Below, piece after piece: positions 20,450 to 30,599 of a stretch of DNA of 64,000 nucleotides. A model generated the notes under the pieces. The model made no database searches and was not told the DNA's origin. It worked only from the letters and a program-made list of their open reading frames with translations. Positions within the stretch are counted from its first letter, which is position 1. Every line of letters begins with the position of its first letter. Source of the DNA: Hermatobates lingyangjiaoensis (taxonomy: Eukaryota > Arthropoda > Insecta > Hemiptera > Hermatobatidae); contig JAPFBL010000233.1 in assembly GCA_026182355.1 (NCBI GenBank), positions 310,001-374,000 of the forward strand, given 5' to 3'. The position numbers were made by a program, and so were the translations under genes.

Positions 20450-22190
20450 AAACTAAAAAAAAATATATATAAAAACTACTACTTAGGAGATTTTGTACTA
20501 GTACCCACTGTGAAAATTATAATAATATATAAAATATAAAATAATAACCATAATTTTTTATTACTTCTGAAATTTAAAAGAAAGGGTAGTATTCATTGTT
20601 TTTAATGAATGATTCCTACTGGATTAGTAAATTTGATGGTTTTATGTAGGATGAGGTACCATATAGCCATTTCTAATATTAAATAAATAAAGGTTTTAAG
20701 AAGATAGATTATTTCCATCATTCATTAATAATTTGTATTGCAATGATTTTAGTCCTAAACATTTGCTCTAATACCCAGTTTATAAGGATAACAATTTTCT
20801 ACAAACCAATCTACTATTTTTCTGCCTGTATGAGGTATTTTTTTTCCTTTCTAAAAATTACTATTTCATGGTAAAAATATTTGTTGGTAATTCAAAAGTT
20901 GTCAAATACTTTAAGTTTTTATATTTTAATGATTGTTTTAATCAACATTTTGGAACCACTTTGCAAATGACTTTAGTTTTCTTCATACATTTTCAGCATC
21001 TGCTAATTCATTTCTGCTGATTCCCTCATGAGCTTTAACCCATGTCAAAATATTATGATTGATTGATATTGTGATTGATGATATTAAGATTTTTTCAAAT
21101 ACCTCTGATATTTTCAACCTCATTTTAACAATATTTGTGATTTTAATTTTTCATATCCATTTTCCACTGTCTCTATAAATTAGTAATTTTTTTTCTCATT
21201 TTCAAAGTAGAAACCAGTGTATCGCCATTAGTTATATTTCAGTATAGATTATAAAATAATTTTTCTCTTCCATATTTTAGCTCGTTTCAATTCTAATTAC
21301 ACATCATTCCTGTTTTAAATTATTTATTGATAAAATAAATACCTCGGCTATGGCTTATGCAAAATACTAGATTTTATAGATATTAATATAAAATAATTTA
21401 AACTTTTAAGGTTTAAACCTCATTAACATGTGAAGACGCACCCAGTACTCTCTTTTTATGGTTACTTGTCTTAATTAATAACATGCAATAACAATTCATA
21501 AAGCACCCAATAAAATTATCGTGGAAACGTCTGTAAAAGTTGTTTATTGGTACAAAAACACCTTCTTATTTCAACTTTGCTATTAACTTATTACTAATTT
21601 TTATGAACGGATTTCATGGACAGATCTGAATTTTCAAATTTCCCTCCAAAGGGAAGAGTTTTTATGCTTGTATAGAAATGGATATAATTTTCAACAAAGA
21701 CGTAATTCTATATTTAGCAGTTCAGTTTCTGCAGTATTCCTGACTTTATGTTAACCTTATCAATGTGTGTAAGACGGCCTGTACTTTCTTATCATCAAAA
21801 GAAAATAAATTCCATTATCTTTTCTCACTCTTCTATTTTAGATAAAGTGAGCAGAACAAAAGAGATTGTTCTTAAAAAAAAAAAAAACGAATTTTGAACT
21901 TTGCAAATGAGCAGCTCAAACAAGCGTACAAAAATGCCTATTACGATTCGAATCATTATAACATCAATACAGACATTACTGAAATTTAGTTCTACACTCA
22001 TGTGTTAATTATTTACAAATGCTTGCCACTTTTAATTAGACCTGTGCAATACGTACTTTATAGTCGTAAAGCAAATCAATTCAGTTTATGAAAGGTTTTT
22101 TTTTCATTGGTTGAAATGAATTTTCAGTGGAATTCTATCTCGACAATAAGCATTCATGTCAGTAATGAATACAAGCTCTGCTATAATTTC
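20450..22190. other. AT-rich DNA, nothing recognised
   Basis: No supported feature. Confidence 0.5.
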
Positions 22191-22247
22191 TTTAATACAA
22201 GACTTTCTTGATTCCCCATACAATCTCCCAACTTGTTTCATTACAAG

Positions 22248-22267
22248 TAGAAAGTTACAGTCGGGAG
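22248..22267 (+). other. Possible 20-nt microexon
   Basis: TTGTTTCATTACAAG precedes it and the donor GGGAG|GTAAGTGAG that follows is close to perfect consensus. 20 nt is not a multiple of 3. A strong donor alone is weak evidence. Confidence 0.15.
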
Positions 22268-22615
22268 GTAAGTGAGTTTATCAAGTTTTTGTCTGTTCCT
22301 CACGACTAGGCAATTCCACCCTCCGGATACACTCTAACCCACTACCCACTTCTTACTGTTTTTCCTTTCTCTTCAAAATAACTTTTACAATATTTTTTTG
22401 TAAATATAAAAATCTACTTTTACTGCATACAGGTTTTTTTTAGTTTTATTCAAATTTCTAGAGCTGATATTTGTCAACAAATAAATCTTTTTTTTATGCT
22501 CAGTTACGAGTATTACTATTTTAAAACTAGATAAATGGCAATATTTTCGTTTCCTATAACATAATTATTGAAAATAATGAATACTATATATATATTATTA
22601 ACAGCACCTATACAT

Positions 22616-22715
22616 CATGAAGATGATGTACAAATACATCGAAACGCCGGCCTAGGAAGGAGTTTATTTTCTTTTATTTGACCTAGCCCTCAATAACAAA
22701 ATATAGAATATATAT
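22616..22715 (+). repeat. PLE-type terminus, family D
   Basis: A near-identical copy of 2872-2968: hairpin GATGTA/TACATC with CAAA loop, GAAAC, GGCCTAGGAAGGAG, ending in TATAGAATATATATAT. The first base of the CTGAAGA box is A here. Confidence 0.7.
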
Positions 22716-22739
22716 ATATTTGTTGAATTTGTATTTTGA

Positions 22740-22830
22740 ATGTTTGGTCAGATTATCCATAAACTCCTTTCTGACATCGTTTTGACGAATTTGTACGTCT
22801 TCTTCAGGGTTGGGAATTAAAATTGTATGT
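22740..22830 (-). repeat. PLE-type terminus, family D, inverted
   Basis: On the minus strand: CCCTGAAGAAGACGTACAAA, TTCGTCAAAACG, AAAGGAGTTTATGG. CTGAAGA is intact, the hairpin is GACG/CGTC and GAAA has become AAAA. It forms an inverted pair with 22616-22715. Confidence 0.6.
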
Positions 22831-22950
22831 TTTGTTTTATTTTCATTTGTTTTTAATATTACTTAATTAGTTTCATAACTCTTAATTAGTTTTTTTGATA
22901 TTTTACAATTATCACTGTGTTCCAGTTTTGTGCTAGGTGCTGTTAATTTT

Positions 22951-22968
22951 ATATATATATATATATAA
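22951..22968. repeat. (TA)n microsatellite
   Basis: Short TA tract. Confidence 0.75.
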
Positions 22969-22969
22969 A

Positions 22970-23062
22970 TATTTTCAAAATAGCACATAGAAAAGAAATC
23001 ACTGAACTCACTACTATTATATTTCGATGTCCTCGTCGTCACGAATAGACGTGAATCGCCCC
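22970..23062 (-). repeat. PLE-type terminal fragment, family B
   Basis: On the minus strand: GTGACGACGAGGACATCGAA then ATATAATAGTAGTGAGTTC and TTTCTTTTCTATGTG. Decayed core. Another TA tract follows at 23082-23097. Confidence 0.45.
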
Positions 23063-23177
23063 AAAGGCTGATAACGACTTGATATATATATATATATACC
23101 AAACAGTAATGAATTGTCGACCGTGGGGCAGATATATAACATAAAAAGGATAAATCGGGATGCTGTCAGTTTCTTCC

Positions 23178-23461
23178 ACTTCCAATCAAATCCTCATTGC
23201 CGACGTTTCGGTTTTATTCAAAATCTTTTTCAAAGGCAAAAGTAGGAATATTTGAAAAAGAACGAACTATTACCAATTACGTTACTAAAACAATATGGAA
23301 GGTTAAACTATTCAAAATGTTAATCAGATATAAATAACCTTCCATATTATTTTAGTAATGTAATTTGTAATAGTTCCTTCATTTTCAAATATTCCTACTT
23401 TTGACTTTGAATAAGATTTTGAATAAAATCGAAACGTCAGCAATGAGAGTTTGATTAGAAG
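23178..23461. repeat. Large fold-back, family G, two inverted hammerhead-like ends
   Basis: Arms 23178-23308 and 23335-23461 pair over their length (CTTCCAATCAAATCCTCATT against the inverted right end; AACTATTACCAATTACGTTA against the centre). Each arm carries GAATAAAA(C/T)CGAAACGTC, that is hairpin then GAAAC. The loop is under 30 nt. Confidence 0.7.
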
Positions 23462-23536
23462 TGTATATTGACACATTCATTTATCACTCTTTGTGCGCTA
23501 GCTTATGATATGATATATCTACTTAATTTTCAATAG

Positions 23537-23644
23537 ATTGATGAAGGTTCGAGATCTAGAAGAGAACCCAATCGGATAACTATGGAGACTCGAATTTTGG
23601 GATACCGTCTTGGTAGTATAAAGAAATTGGATCAAGAGTTGTAG
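23537..23644 (+). CDS. Candidate last coding exon, plus strand
   Basis: The acceptor ATCTACTTAATTTTCAATAG ends at 23536. The frame then stays open for 35 codons to TAG: IDEGSRSRREPNRIT-METRILGYRLG-SIKKLDQEL. It is rich in Arg, Glu, Asp and Lys and GC-richer than the flanks. A possible internal donor CTTG|GTAGTA at 23612 would make it an internal exon. GC-rich sequence continues to about 23830. I do not recognise the protein. Confidence 0.4.
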   Translation: MDEGSRSRREPNRITMETRILGYRLGSIKKLDQEL

Positions 23645-23880
23645 GCTATCCAGTAACCTTGCCGTACGTTACGTCTCTTGCCTTGCGCAGGCGTGCTTGG
23701 TCTCAATTTCTATTCGCGGAAGACGGTCTCCGAAATTGCCTGTAAGAATTGGTTCCGTATGGGCATTTGATTGAATTGAATTGGTATTTGGCCTTGTTAG
23801 ACCCCTTTCGCTTTTTCTAAGTGACCTTCCTTATCTTCAATCGCAATTGCATTCACATAAAATATAAATCAATATCAACC
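23645..23880. other. GC-richer sequence after the candidate exon
   Basis: Contains CCGTACGTTACGTCTCTTGC and GCGGAAGACGGTCTCCG. It could be 3' UTR or an old repeat. No poly(A) signal is close to the stop. Confidence 0.25.
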
Positions 23881-23885
23881 ATAAT

Positions 23886-24020
23886 AAGAAATGGGAAAAT
23901 CAAATACTAACCAATAGTTTGGATCAGTTACCAGTTGTTTTTGATCTAGATCTGCTTTTTACGTTGAAAGATCTTTGTTGGTTTCCATTTCTTATTTGTT
24001 TCCATTTCTTATTTGTTATA
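23886..24020. repeat. Decayed family A PLE fold-back
   Basis: CAACCATAATAAGAAATGGG on the left and CCATTTCTTATTTGTTTCC on the right are inverted. Between them ACGTTGAAAGATCTTTG is a relic of the core. Confidence 0.5.
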
Positions 24021-24024
24021 TATA

Positions 24025-24895
24025 ATATATATAAGTATTATTAAATAGTACTGCAGTTTTTGCATTAATCATTTTCTTAGAGAGATATTATTTCTGTATT
24101 ATTATCTTCCTATTAGTAACTAGTAACTTGAAAATTAAACGACCTAAGTCCATAGTGGAGACACTTGAACCACTCAAACATTAACGAGAATAGGAAAACG
24201 AACCTTAAAAAAAGTAGTGGTTTGTTTTAGAAGTATATAAGTGTTATTTTTATTTTAGCAAAATGTAATAGTCAATAATAGCTCTTATTATTACAGAATG
24301 GAGAAAATATATAATGTTTAAACTAAAATCTTTTAAATTTTTATTAAAAGAATTATACTAACAGAATTTTAAGCCAACAAATCAGAAACGTAAATGAAAG
24401 GTATCGAGAGTTTATAATAAGATACTAAATAATTCCATTCATACAGTTAAACAAACCTTATTTTGTATATTTATATATGATTAGGAAAACGAAGAATAAC
24501 CTTCATCTAAACAATAATAAAGGTTAGTCTGACTACTCAGAGTCTTGTGTAACGGATCTAAATTATGTTGAAGATTCTAGAAATACTATTTGTTTACTTA
24601 CTTTTTTAATAAATTTAACTTAATTCTTATTAAAAAAGTAACATTTGTATTTATCGAATTGGGAAAATAAAGGAACGAACTCATTTTGTCTTATAAGAAA
24701 TATTACAGGAAAAAGTATATTTGTGTTTAATTATTTATTTATTATTTAGTAAATACAGTTGCTTAGTCAGTTTCACTTCGTAACGAATTTGAAATAGTTC
24801 ATGTTTAAGCACTTGCAATTGTTTTTATTAACGCACCCGAGGAATATATTTCAGCTATAAGAAAGAATACTTTTGTTTCATTATTTGCAATTCTA
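24025..24895. other. AT-rich DNA, nothing recognised
   Basis: No supported feature. Confidence 0.5.
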
Positions 24896-24899
24896 TATT

Positions 24900-25460
24900 T
24901 TAGGCCAGTTAATTTAACTGACCATTGTGGTTGTTGGCTCGCTTATATTTAACAATGGAGAGGCCAGATAGTGGCAGAGCTAAGAGATTCCATTAGTACC
25001 TACACAATGGGAAGAGTAATAATGATAGCCAAATGTATGCTTTATTTGGTGCTGTGTTTATATTGCATTAGAAAGTGTTATTAAAGTAAATCACAAGCTG
25101 CCAGACCTAAGGCTGTACGAGAGTCACATTGTTAATGGTCAACTTGAAAGTAATGTTAAATTCCCTCTGAAAAATGCACCCACTAGAACAAAATGTAAAG
25201 AAAAGGATAGCTGGTATGATTTATTATATTTTAGGGAGTTGGGCGAAGAAAGATGGTGTTAGAGCGAGAGAGTGAGTGGGCAAAGGGAGAGGGAGCGAGG
25301 AAGGGCGATATGATAGTGGTAATAAATAGGGCTTTAGTAGGGCGCCATATCGCACATGCGGGACCTCCGCAGCCTAATGGACTTCGAGCCTCCACAAGCC
25401 AGTCTATTCTGCGTCCTTGGACCTCCACAATCCAATTTTCTAGCGCGCCCAGATATCCAA
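24900..25460. other. Unique-looking GC-richer region
   Basis: 24900-25140 is unique-looking (ACAATGGAGAGGCCAGATAG, CACAAGCTGCCAGACC). 25240-25460 is the most GC-rich unexplained part of the window (GGGCGCCATATCGCACATGC, TCTAGCGCGCCCAG). Overlapping frames of 65 (-) and 116 (+) codons exist but show no domain and no splice context. A promoter, conserved element or GC-rich repeat are all possible. Confidence 0.3.
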
Positions 25461-25705
25461 TTGGCCCAGAGAAACATAAGAAATATGTAGCTTTTTATTT
25501 TTTTTTCACATCACTTAAATGGTGTTCTCCGGTTGTTTCATCATTGCAACTGACTTCACGGAGTACACAAACCATTAGTTCTCCAATTGCCTTGTTTGTT
25601 TAATTTACTCTGTTAATCTCTTAACTCAATTTCATTTGCCATTAACATTATGTCGTCATAAATTCTTCAAAATACATAAAAAGTATTTTAACTGGATTTA
25701 TTAAA

Positions 25706-25728
25706 TATATATATATATATATATATAA
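25706..25728. repeat. (TA)n microsatellite
   Basis: Pure TA tract; another short one at 25845-25860. Confidence 0.85.
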
Positions 25729-25869
25729 AGCTTTCTTCTTCCAGCAACTTAACTTCCTTTCCAGAGGATGACCGTTAAAAGAGTCGACATATTGAGTGTG
25801 AATCCTAGTATCTGTTTTTCATTTGCGTTTTTTAGGGTTGACAATATATATATATATATTTAAAGATGT

Positions 25870-25915
25870 CAGAATAAACAACTGAAATAACAATCAATGA
25901 TCAAAAAAATAAACA
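25870..25915. repeat. Family A PLE tip fragment
   Basis: CAACTGAAATAACAATCAAT then GATCAAAAA is the outermost part of family A ends, next to TA repeats. Confidence 0.5.
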
Positions 25916-25998
25916 TAGAGTTAGCAAGTATGTTTCCTTTCTCTGTATGATATTTTTCTTCGTATTTAAACTTGTATTTTACATTTTGTATCCATTAA

Positions 25999-26082
25999 AT
26001 GCACTTAAGCTAGGTGAAATTGAAGACTTCCAATATAGAATGTTTGGCTTATTTGTATTCTCTGGTGGAACGACTTAACCTA
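25999..26082 (+). mobile_element. SINE tail fragment
   Basis: CACTTAAGCTAGGTGAAATT, GACTTCCAATATAGAAT and GGAACGACTTAACCTAA follow the order of the SINE tail at 17735-17866. The 95-codon frame starting here is a shadow of it. Confidence 0.5.
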
Positions 26083-26084
26083 AT

Positions 26085-27285
26085 ACCATTTTGGTGTACT
26101 GGCTTCCTAGAAAGATTTATTTTTAGTTTTTTTCTAAAGCACAAAACAATATTCACTCAGAGGAAAAGTAAGTTGAAACAGCTGTTCATTACAGAATACG
26201 TATGTTATCATTTCAAATCTTTCATGAAACATTACCCAATTCAATTTGTATATATTAAATTTTGCTTACGTTTTTCAACCATTCCTTCATATCATCATTG
26301 ATTTTTTTATTACGTCACGCCCCAGTTAATTTCATATTTCTCAAGCTCCTAATGAAGTAGATTATGCAAATGAGTTTACGGAATTAGCAAACAAATGAAA
26401 TGATATATTTGTTGGTCATAAGATAATATGGTTCCTTATACGACATTTTCGATTCCTTTACCATGAACATTAAGAACATTAATGAACATTGTATATTTTC
26501 GTTTGTCCCAGTTGTGACCTAGTAATCTGATCTTTTCTCATAACATTCTCTTCAAAAAATGTTTTTAAGTCCTCAAGATGTTCTTTTTTTTTATCTAAAA
26601 CTCATTATAAAACCCTAGTTCAATGAAACAAATTTTCGTCGAAATGAAATTTGTTTTCTCCAATAAATGAGTCTGTTGGGTTCTATTTCAGTGTTAAAGG
26701 TCATCAAGCGGTTATACCAACAAAAAGCTGTCTCTCATGTTTATATGTCTCTTCAAATTGGTTCCCCTGTGCTAATTAAATTATAATGTAACATCAATAA
26801 CCAAATAGCTGCAGATAAACCTGTAAACAGCTTACTTTTATCTAAACGCAATCAGTTCATTTTTATTAATATAAAAAAATAAAACAAAATCGTTTATTAG
26901 TTCCTATCTGAAGACTTTTGCAAGATTAGTAAAAATTGATTTGATAACTGTCATTGTAGCCTAACACTTGAAATAAAAATTTAATGTTTTCAAAATATTA
27001 GGCAAACTTTCAAATGGAATAGCTTTTAAAGTAACTTTTAATACTCGAAAAGTTCGGGCTTTTGATTTTTTAAAATTTAACTGCTCGTACCTTCTTATAT
27101 TAATTTCATTTGTCCTTTTATGAATTTTGGACTAACGACATTTTTTTTTTCTAATAATACTCGAAATTCATTTGTAGTGTTATCATAAATATTTTCAAAC
27201 ATAATGCTCAGTGCATTCTCTGCCGTTTTATAAACATCCAATAACAGTCTTTAATGCATAAGTAATAAAATCTAAAATAATGTAT
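26085..27285. other. AT-rich DNA, nothing recognised
   Basis: No supported feature. Confidence 0.5.
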
Positions 27286-27289
27286 TTTA

Positions 27290-27640
27290 GTAGGATGTAG
27301 AACAGAACACACCCGTTATCATATCCAGCTGCACTGCACTGTATTGTCTCAGAAACCTCCGCATGTAAAAAACGTTGGGAATTCAACAAATACTTTGTTA
27401 GAATATCTGTTATTCATCATGTTTCTAACTAACTCTACTCAGTTTATATCGGAATCTTCAGTAACTCGACCCAGTTAAGCCCAATAAATACTGACCATCC
27501 TTTTGTTTATTCATCAATCCTCGTTTGACCCCTTGGCAATTAATCGACCCCTAAGGGTCAATCCTGGCCGCGTCCAGATGTCTCATTAACACCAACAGAT
27601 GAGACAACTACAATATACTGTCTCAGAACTTGACTACCTC
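27290..27640. other. Somewhat GC-richer stretch, unclassified
   Basis: Contains GACCCCTTGGCAATTAATCG followed by ACCCCTAAGGGTCAATCC, with internal inverted GACCC/GGGTC. Two CTGTCTCAGAA boxes (27343, 27620) suggest an old repeat. No frame or splice site supported. Confidence 0.25.
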
Positions 27641-27984
27641 CTACGCTTCTTTATTCTACCTTTTTATAACCTATGTCTATTATTTACTTTGATCAATGTA
27701 TAGGTTATCTAATCTACTACACATAAACGAGTACATAATCAGAATCTAAAACCAAAGAGAAAACTATTGTACGTTATATAAAACCAAACCTCATTTTAGT
27801 CTAGCTCATCAAAAAATATTTATAACAATAACATTAAAAAATACAAAATCACAACACTTATACAAGATTGCACGATAGTTTCAACTAATCATATAAATCA
27901 GTCATTAAATTATATTTGTCTCAACTCGAAATTTGATTGTATGCAAAGATATTTTAATCATGTGTTTACTACGAATTCATTATA

Positions 27985-28095
27985 TACATATATCATCAAA
28001 CCATAAAATGAAATAGGAAAAAAGACTTCGATATTTCAACCGTAGCAAGCAGTCTTCTCAGAGTCAAAAACGCAACTGTTCAGGTTTTTGATTCT
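27985..28095. mobile_element. Family A PLE terminal fragment
   Basis: Minus-sense copy: TCATCAAACCATAAAATGAA, GATATTTCAACCGTAGCAAG, CAGTCTTCTCAGAGTC. A short inverted piece GGTTTTTGATTC follows. Confidence 0.6.
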
Positions 28096-28122
28096 TTTTT
28101 GTTGTTTCTGTGTAGTATAACT

Positions 28123-28360
28123 AATTCAAAACGAAGGAAACACACAGAAAGTACAGACATAACTCACATCGATATTTCGACCATCGAACGTCATCAGGAG
28201 GTGTGAAGAGCGAAGAGTCCCGCAGGAAGGCAGCGGTGACTGAGTCACCTGAGTCTTCCTGCGGGACTCTTCGCTCTTCACACCTCCTGATGACTACGAT
28301 GGTCGAAATATCGATGTGAATTATGTCTGTGTATTTCTGTGTGTTTCCTTCGTTTTGAAT
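28123..28360. repeat. Fold-back element, family B, two inverted cores
   Basis: AATTCAAAACGAAGGAAACA at the left pairs with TGTTTCCTTCGTTTTGAATT at the right; arms extend to GCAGGAAG/CTTCCTGC. Both arms carry CTGATGA, a GATGGTC hairpin half and CGAAATATCGATGTGA (left 28174-28197 on minus, right 28287-28307 on plus). The loop is about 20 nt (GTGACTGAGTCACC). Confidence 0.8.
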
Positions 28361-28403
28361 TTATTTTATTTAAAAAAAGTCCGCTGGACCGTTTCTTTTA
28401 TTT

Positions 28404-28406
<3 letters not shown>

Positions 28407-28435
<29 letters not shown>
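28407..28435. repeat. (TA)n microsatellite
   Basis: Pure TA tract 45 bp after the fold-back. Confidence 0.9.
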
Positions 28436-28436
<1 letters not shown>

Positions 28437-28439
28437 CTA

Positions 28440-29270
28440 ACATTTAACATATAAGTTTAAATTGAACATTTAAAGTTAGTAAAGTTCAAAACAGAAACTT
28501 TATCATAAATGGAAACTATCACTTTGAACATGAACAAGAAGGCTGCGTTAAAACAATGATACCAAGAGTAAAGCTGATTTTCAGAAAACAATATCAAATT
28601 AGATTAACACACACAGTAGCAGCCCCTGCAGTATTGTTAGCTGACATGCACGCCACTAAAAGCAGAAGTTATTCAACTCAACTTTTAAATAAAATTATAA
28701 ATTAGAACTCACTACTTGTGGCCCATTGTGTCAGTGTTCATACACTCTACATGCGCATATTTATTTTGTGAGATAAATTTTAATTTTTTATGATAAACTT
28801 ATTTCTGTATTTATTATATCTATTTCTTGTGCTAATTTTTTGCAAACTTTCTTTAGTAAGGATATACTTTTAATTATAAAAGCTAGATAAGCTGTGTCAA
28901 TGCTAAGTATATTAATAGAAATACCTGGAAAAAAGTATCTACGATTCATATTAGAAAAGTGATCTATTATTTCTAGTATATTTTTATATCTGTGTTGGTG
29001 ACATTGACTAAACTATCATTAAATTCAATTCCATTTTTATGTAACAACTCATGGTATCAGATCTGTAACTACGAAGCTCAGAGTTAAAGCAATGTGCAAG
29101 TTTATTATAATATATGTTTCATTTACGAGTAACATTGCCGCATTGTTCATCAAAGAATTTGGTGCATTATATAACCGAATTGTGTCAAATAAATATCCTT
29201 TTACATTTTTATAATATACATCTTCTTTTTGTAGAATAATTTGTATTATTTAATTCTGTAGAGTACGTGT
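28440..29270. other. AT-rich DNA, nothing recognised
   Basis: No supported feature. Confidence 0.5.
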
Positions 29271-29324
29271 ACATATATATATACTTCGAATAGAATGAAA
29301 GGTCCTGAGGGCAATAAAAATTTT

Positions 29325-29522
29325 AACAACTAGGAAAGAACACAGAAAGTCACTACAGAAACTACAGTAGTAGTTTCCTTCTCACCGCGAGTACTTTGCA
29401 CTTCTTCCCGGAGTATCAGTTTACTTCTCAACGCGAGTACTTCGCCCTTCTTCCCGATGACGACAGATGTCGAAATATCGAAGTGAGTTTTGTACTGTCT
29501 TTCTGTGTTTTCCTAGTTTTTT
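29325..29522. repeat. Fold-back-like PLE terminus, family B
   Basis: GGAAAGAACACAGAAAGTCA on the left and CTTTCTGTGTTTTCC on the right are inverted. The right arm has CCGATGACGACAGATGTCGA then AATATCGAAGTGAG. An internal partial duplication repeats CTTCTCA(A/C)CGCGAGTAC(T)TTCG (29382 and 29426). Confidence 0.65.
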
Positions 29523-29529
29523 AATGTTT

Positions 29530-29553
29530 ATATATATTATATATATATATATA
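29530..29553. repeat. (TA)n microsatellite
   Basis: TA tract between family B and family A elements. Confidence 0.85.
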
Positions 29554-29555
29554 AT

Positions 29556-29756
29556 AACACGATTTCACATAAACACGTGAAATAACAATCAATTATCAAA
29601 CCGCAATAAGAAATGGGAAAACAAGACTAAGATCTTTCAACCGTAACAAGCGATCTTCGTCAGGTTACGGTTTTTGACTCTGACGAAGACCGCTTGTTAC
29701 GGTTGAAAGATCTTAGTATTGTTTTCCCATTTCTTATTGTTGTTTGATAATTGATA
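29556..29756. mobile_element. Fold-back of two inverted PLE ends, family A, both cores kept
   Basis: The left arm on minus sense reads ATTATCAAACCGCAATAAGA ... AGATCTTTCAACCGTAACAA. The right arm reads TTTTTGACTCTGACGAAGAC, CGCTTGTTACGGTTGAAAGA, CATTTCTTATTGTTGTTTGA. CTGACGA is intact on the right arm. The centre is under 15 nt. Confidence 0.8.
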
Positions 29757-29769
29757 TATATATATATAT

Positions 29770-29952
29770 ATATAACCACTTAAATGAAATGGTTCCACAA
29801 ACTAAATAAACTAGATTCACAAAACGAACACACAGAAATTAAATCACAGAAACACAGTACTCTATTCCTATCTTTCTGATAGGTATAATGTACGCGAATT
29901 ATACCTATCTTTCTGATGACGGGGTAGTCGAAATATAGAAGTGAGTTTCCGT
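29770..29952 (+). repeat. PLE-type terminus, family H
   Basis: AAATGAAATGGTTCCACAAA and CTAAATAAACTAGATTC open it, shared with 36943-36985. It ends CTGATGACGGGGTAGTCGAA then ATATAGAAGTGAG. The core is at 29913-29933. An internal ATAGGTATAA/TTATACCTAT inverted pair lies at 29877-29907. Confidence 0.6.
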
Positions 29953-29959
29953 AAAATAA

Positions 29960-30275
29960 AAATATTTCATCATTTTAAATGAAAATAAGGAAACAAACAT
30001 TGCTTCTAGTTGTTTAGAATTCTATAAATAAATAATTTTATAAATAATCGGTTGATATGCGTTAAAATTAGCCGTATATATTGAATTAAAATTAGGCTAT
30101 GTCATCAATCTCTGCTTGTAATATAAAGAAGAAAAATAATTATTGTATCGTTGGAAGAATTATTGATTACTACTGAGGGTCATGTAAGTTTATAAGTCCA
30201 GGCTAATTTAGTAGAAACTGAAACTGGTAATATTTTTCTTAGGGTAATTTTGAAAAGTAAAAAAGTTAAGTGTTT
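29960..30275. other. AT-rich DNA, nothing recognised
   Basis: No supported feature. Confidence 0.5.
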
Positions 30276-30279
30276 TCCA

Positions 30280-30545
30280 AGTGGAACAGGTGAAGAGGAT
30301 GAGGTCATTACGGAGAAGGTTTGCTTTGTAACAAGGATCCCACTTGGCAAAGGCGAGACTGCTTGGGTTTGTTTGTTAGCTGACTTGAAGCGACAACGGG
30401 TTCATCTCTTGTTCTGAGATCTGTGGGTCACGAAACATGCTTCTCCTGAAACACTGGTGTTCAGTCTTGCATGGAATTCGTCAGCTGCCACAACCCCTGG
30501 CAGCCCTACGTCTATTGATTCCTTTCACTACGATTACAATGCACC
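30280..30545. other. GC-richer island, unclassified
   Basis: GGATCCCACTTGGCAAAGG, CAACGGGTTCATCTCTTG and CAACCCCTGGCAGCCC stand out. It ends with CCCCTAATATA repeated twice. Possibly a repeat fragment or conserved element. Confidence 0.25.
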
Positions 30546-30599
30546 CCTAATATACCCCTAATATACCCTCATCTTAATCAAAACCAAGCCACCATCTCA

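Noticed and set aside
22248..22267. Confident microexon
   Set aside because: The donor is excellent but the acceptor is ordinary and 20 nt cannot be validated by reading frame; listed only as possible.
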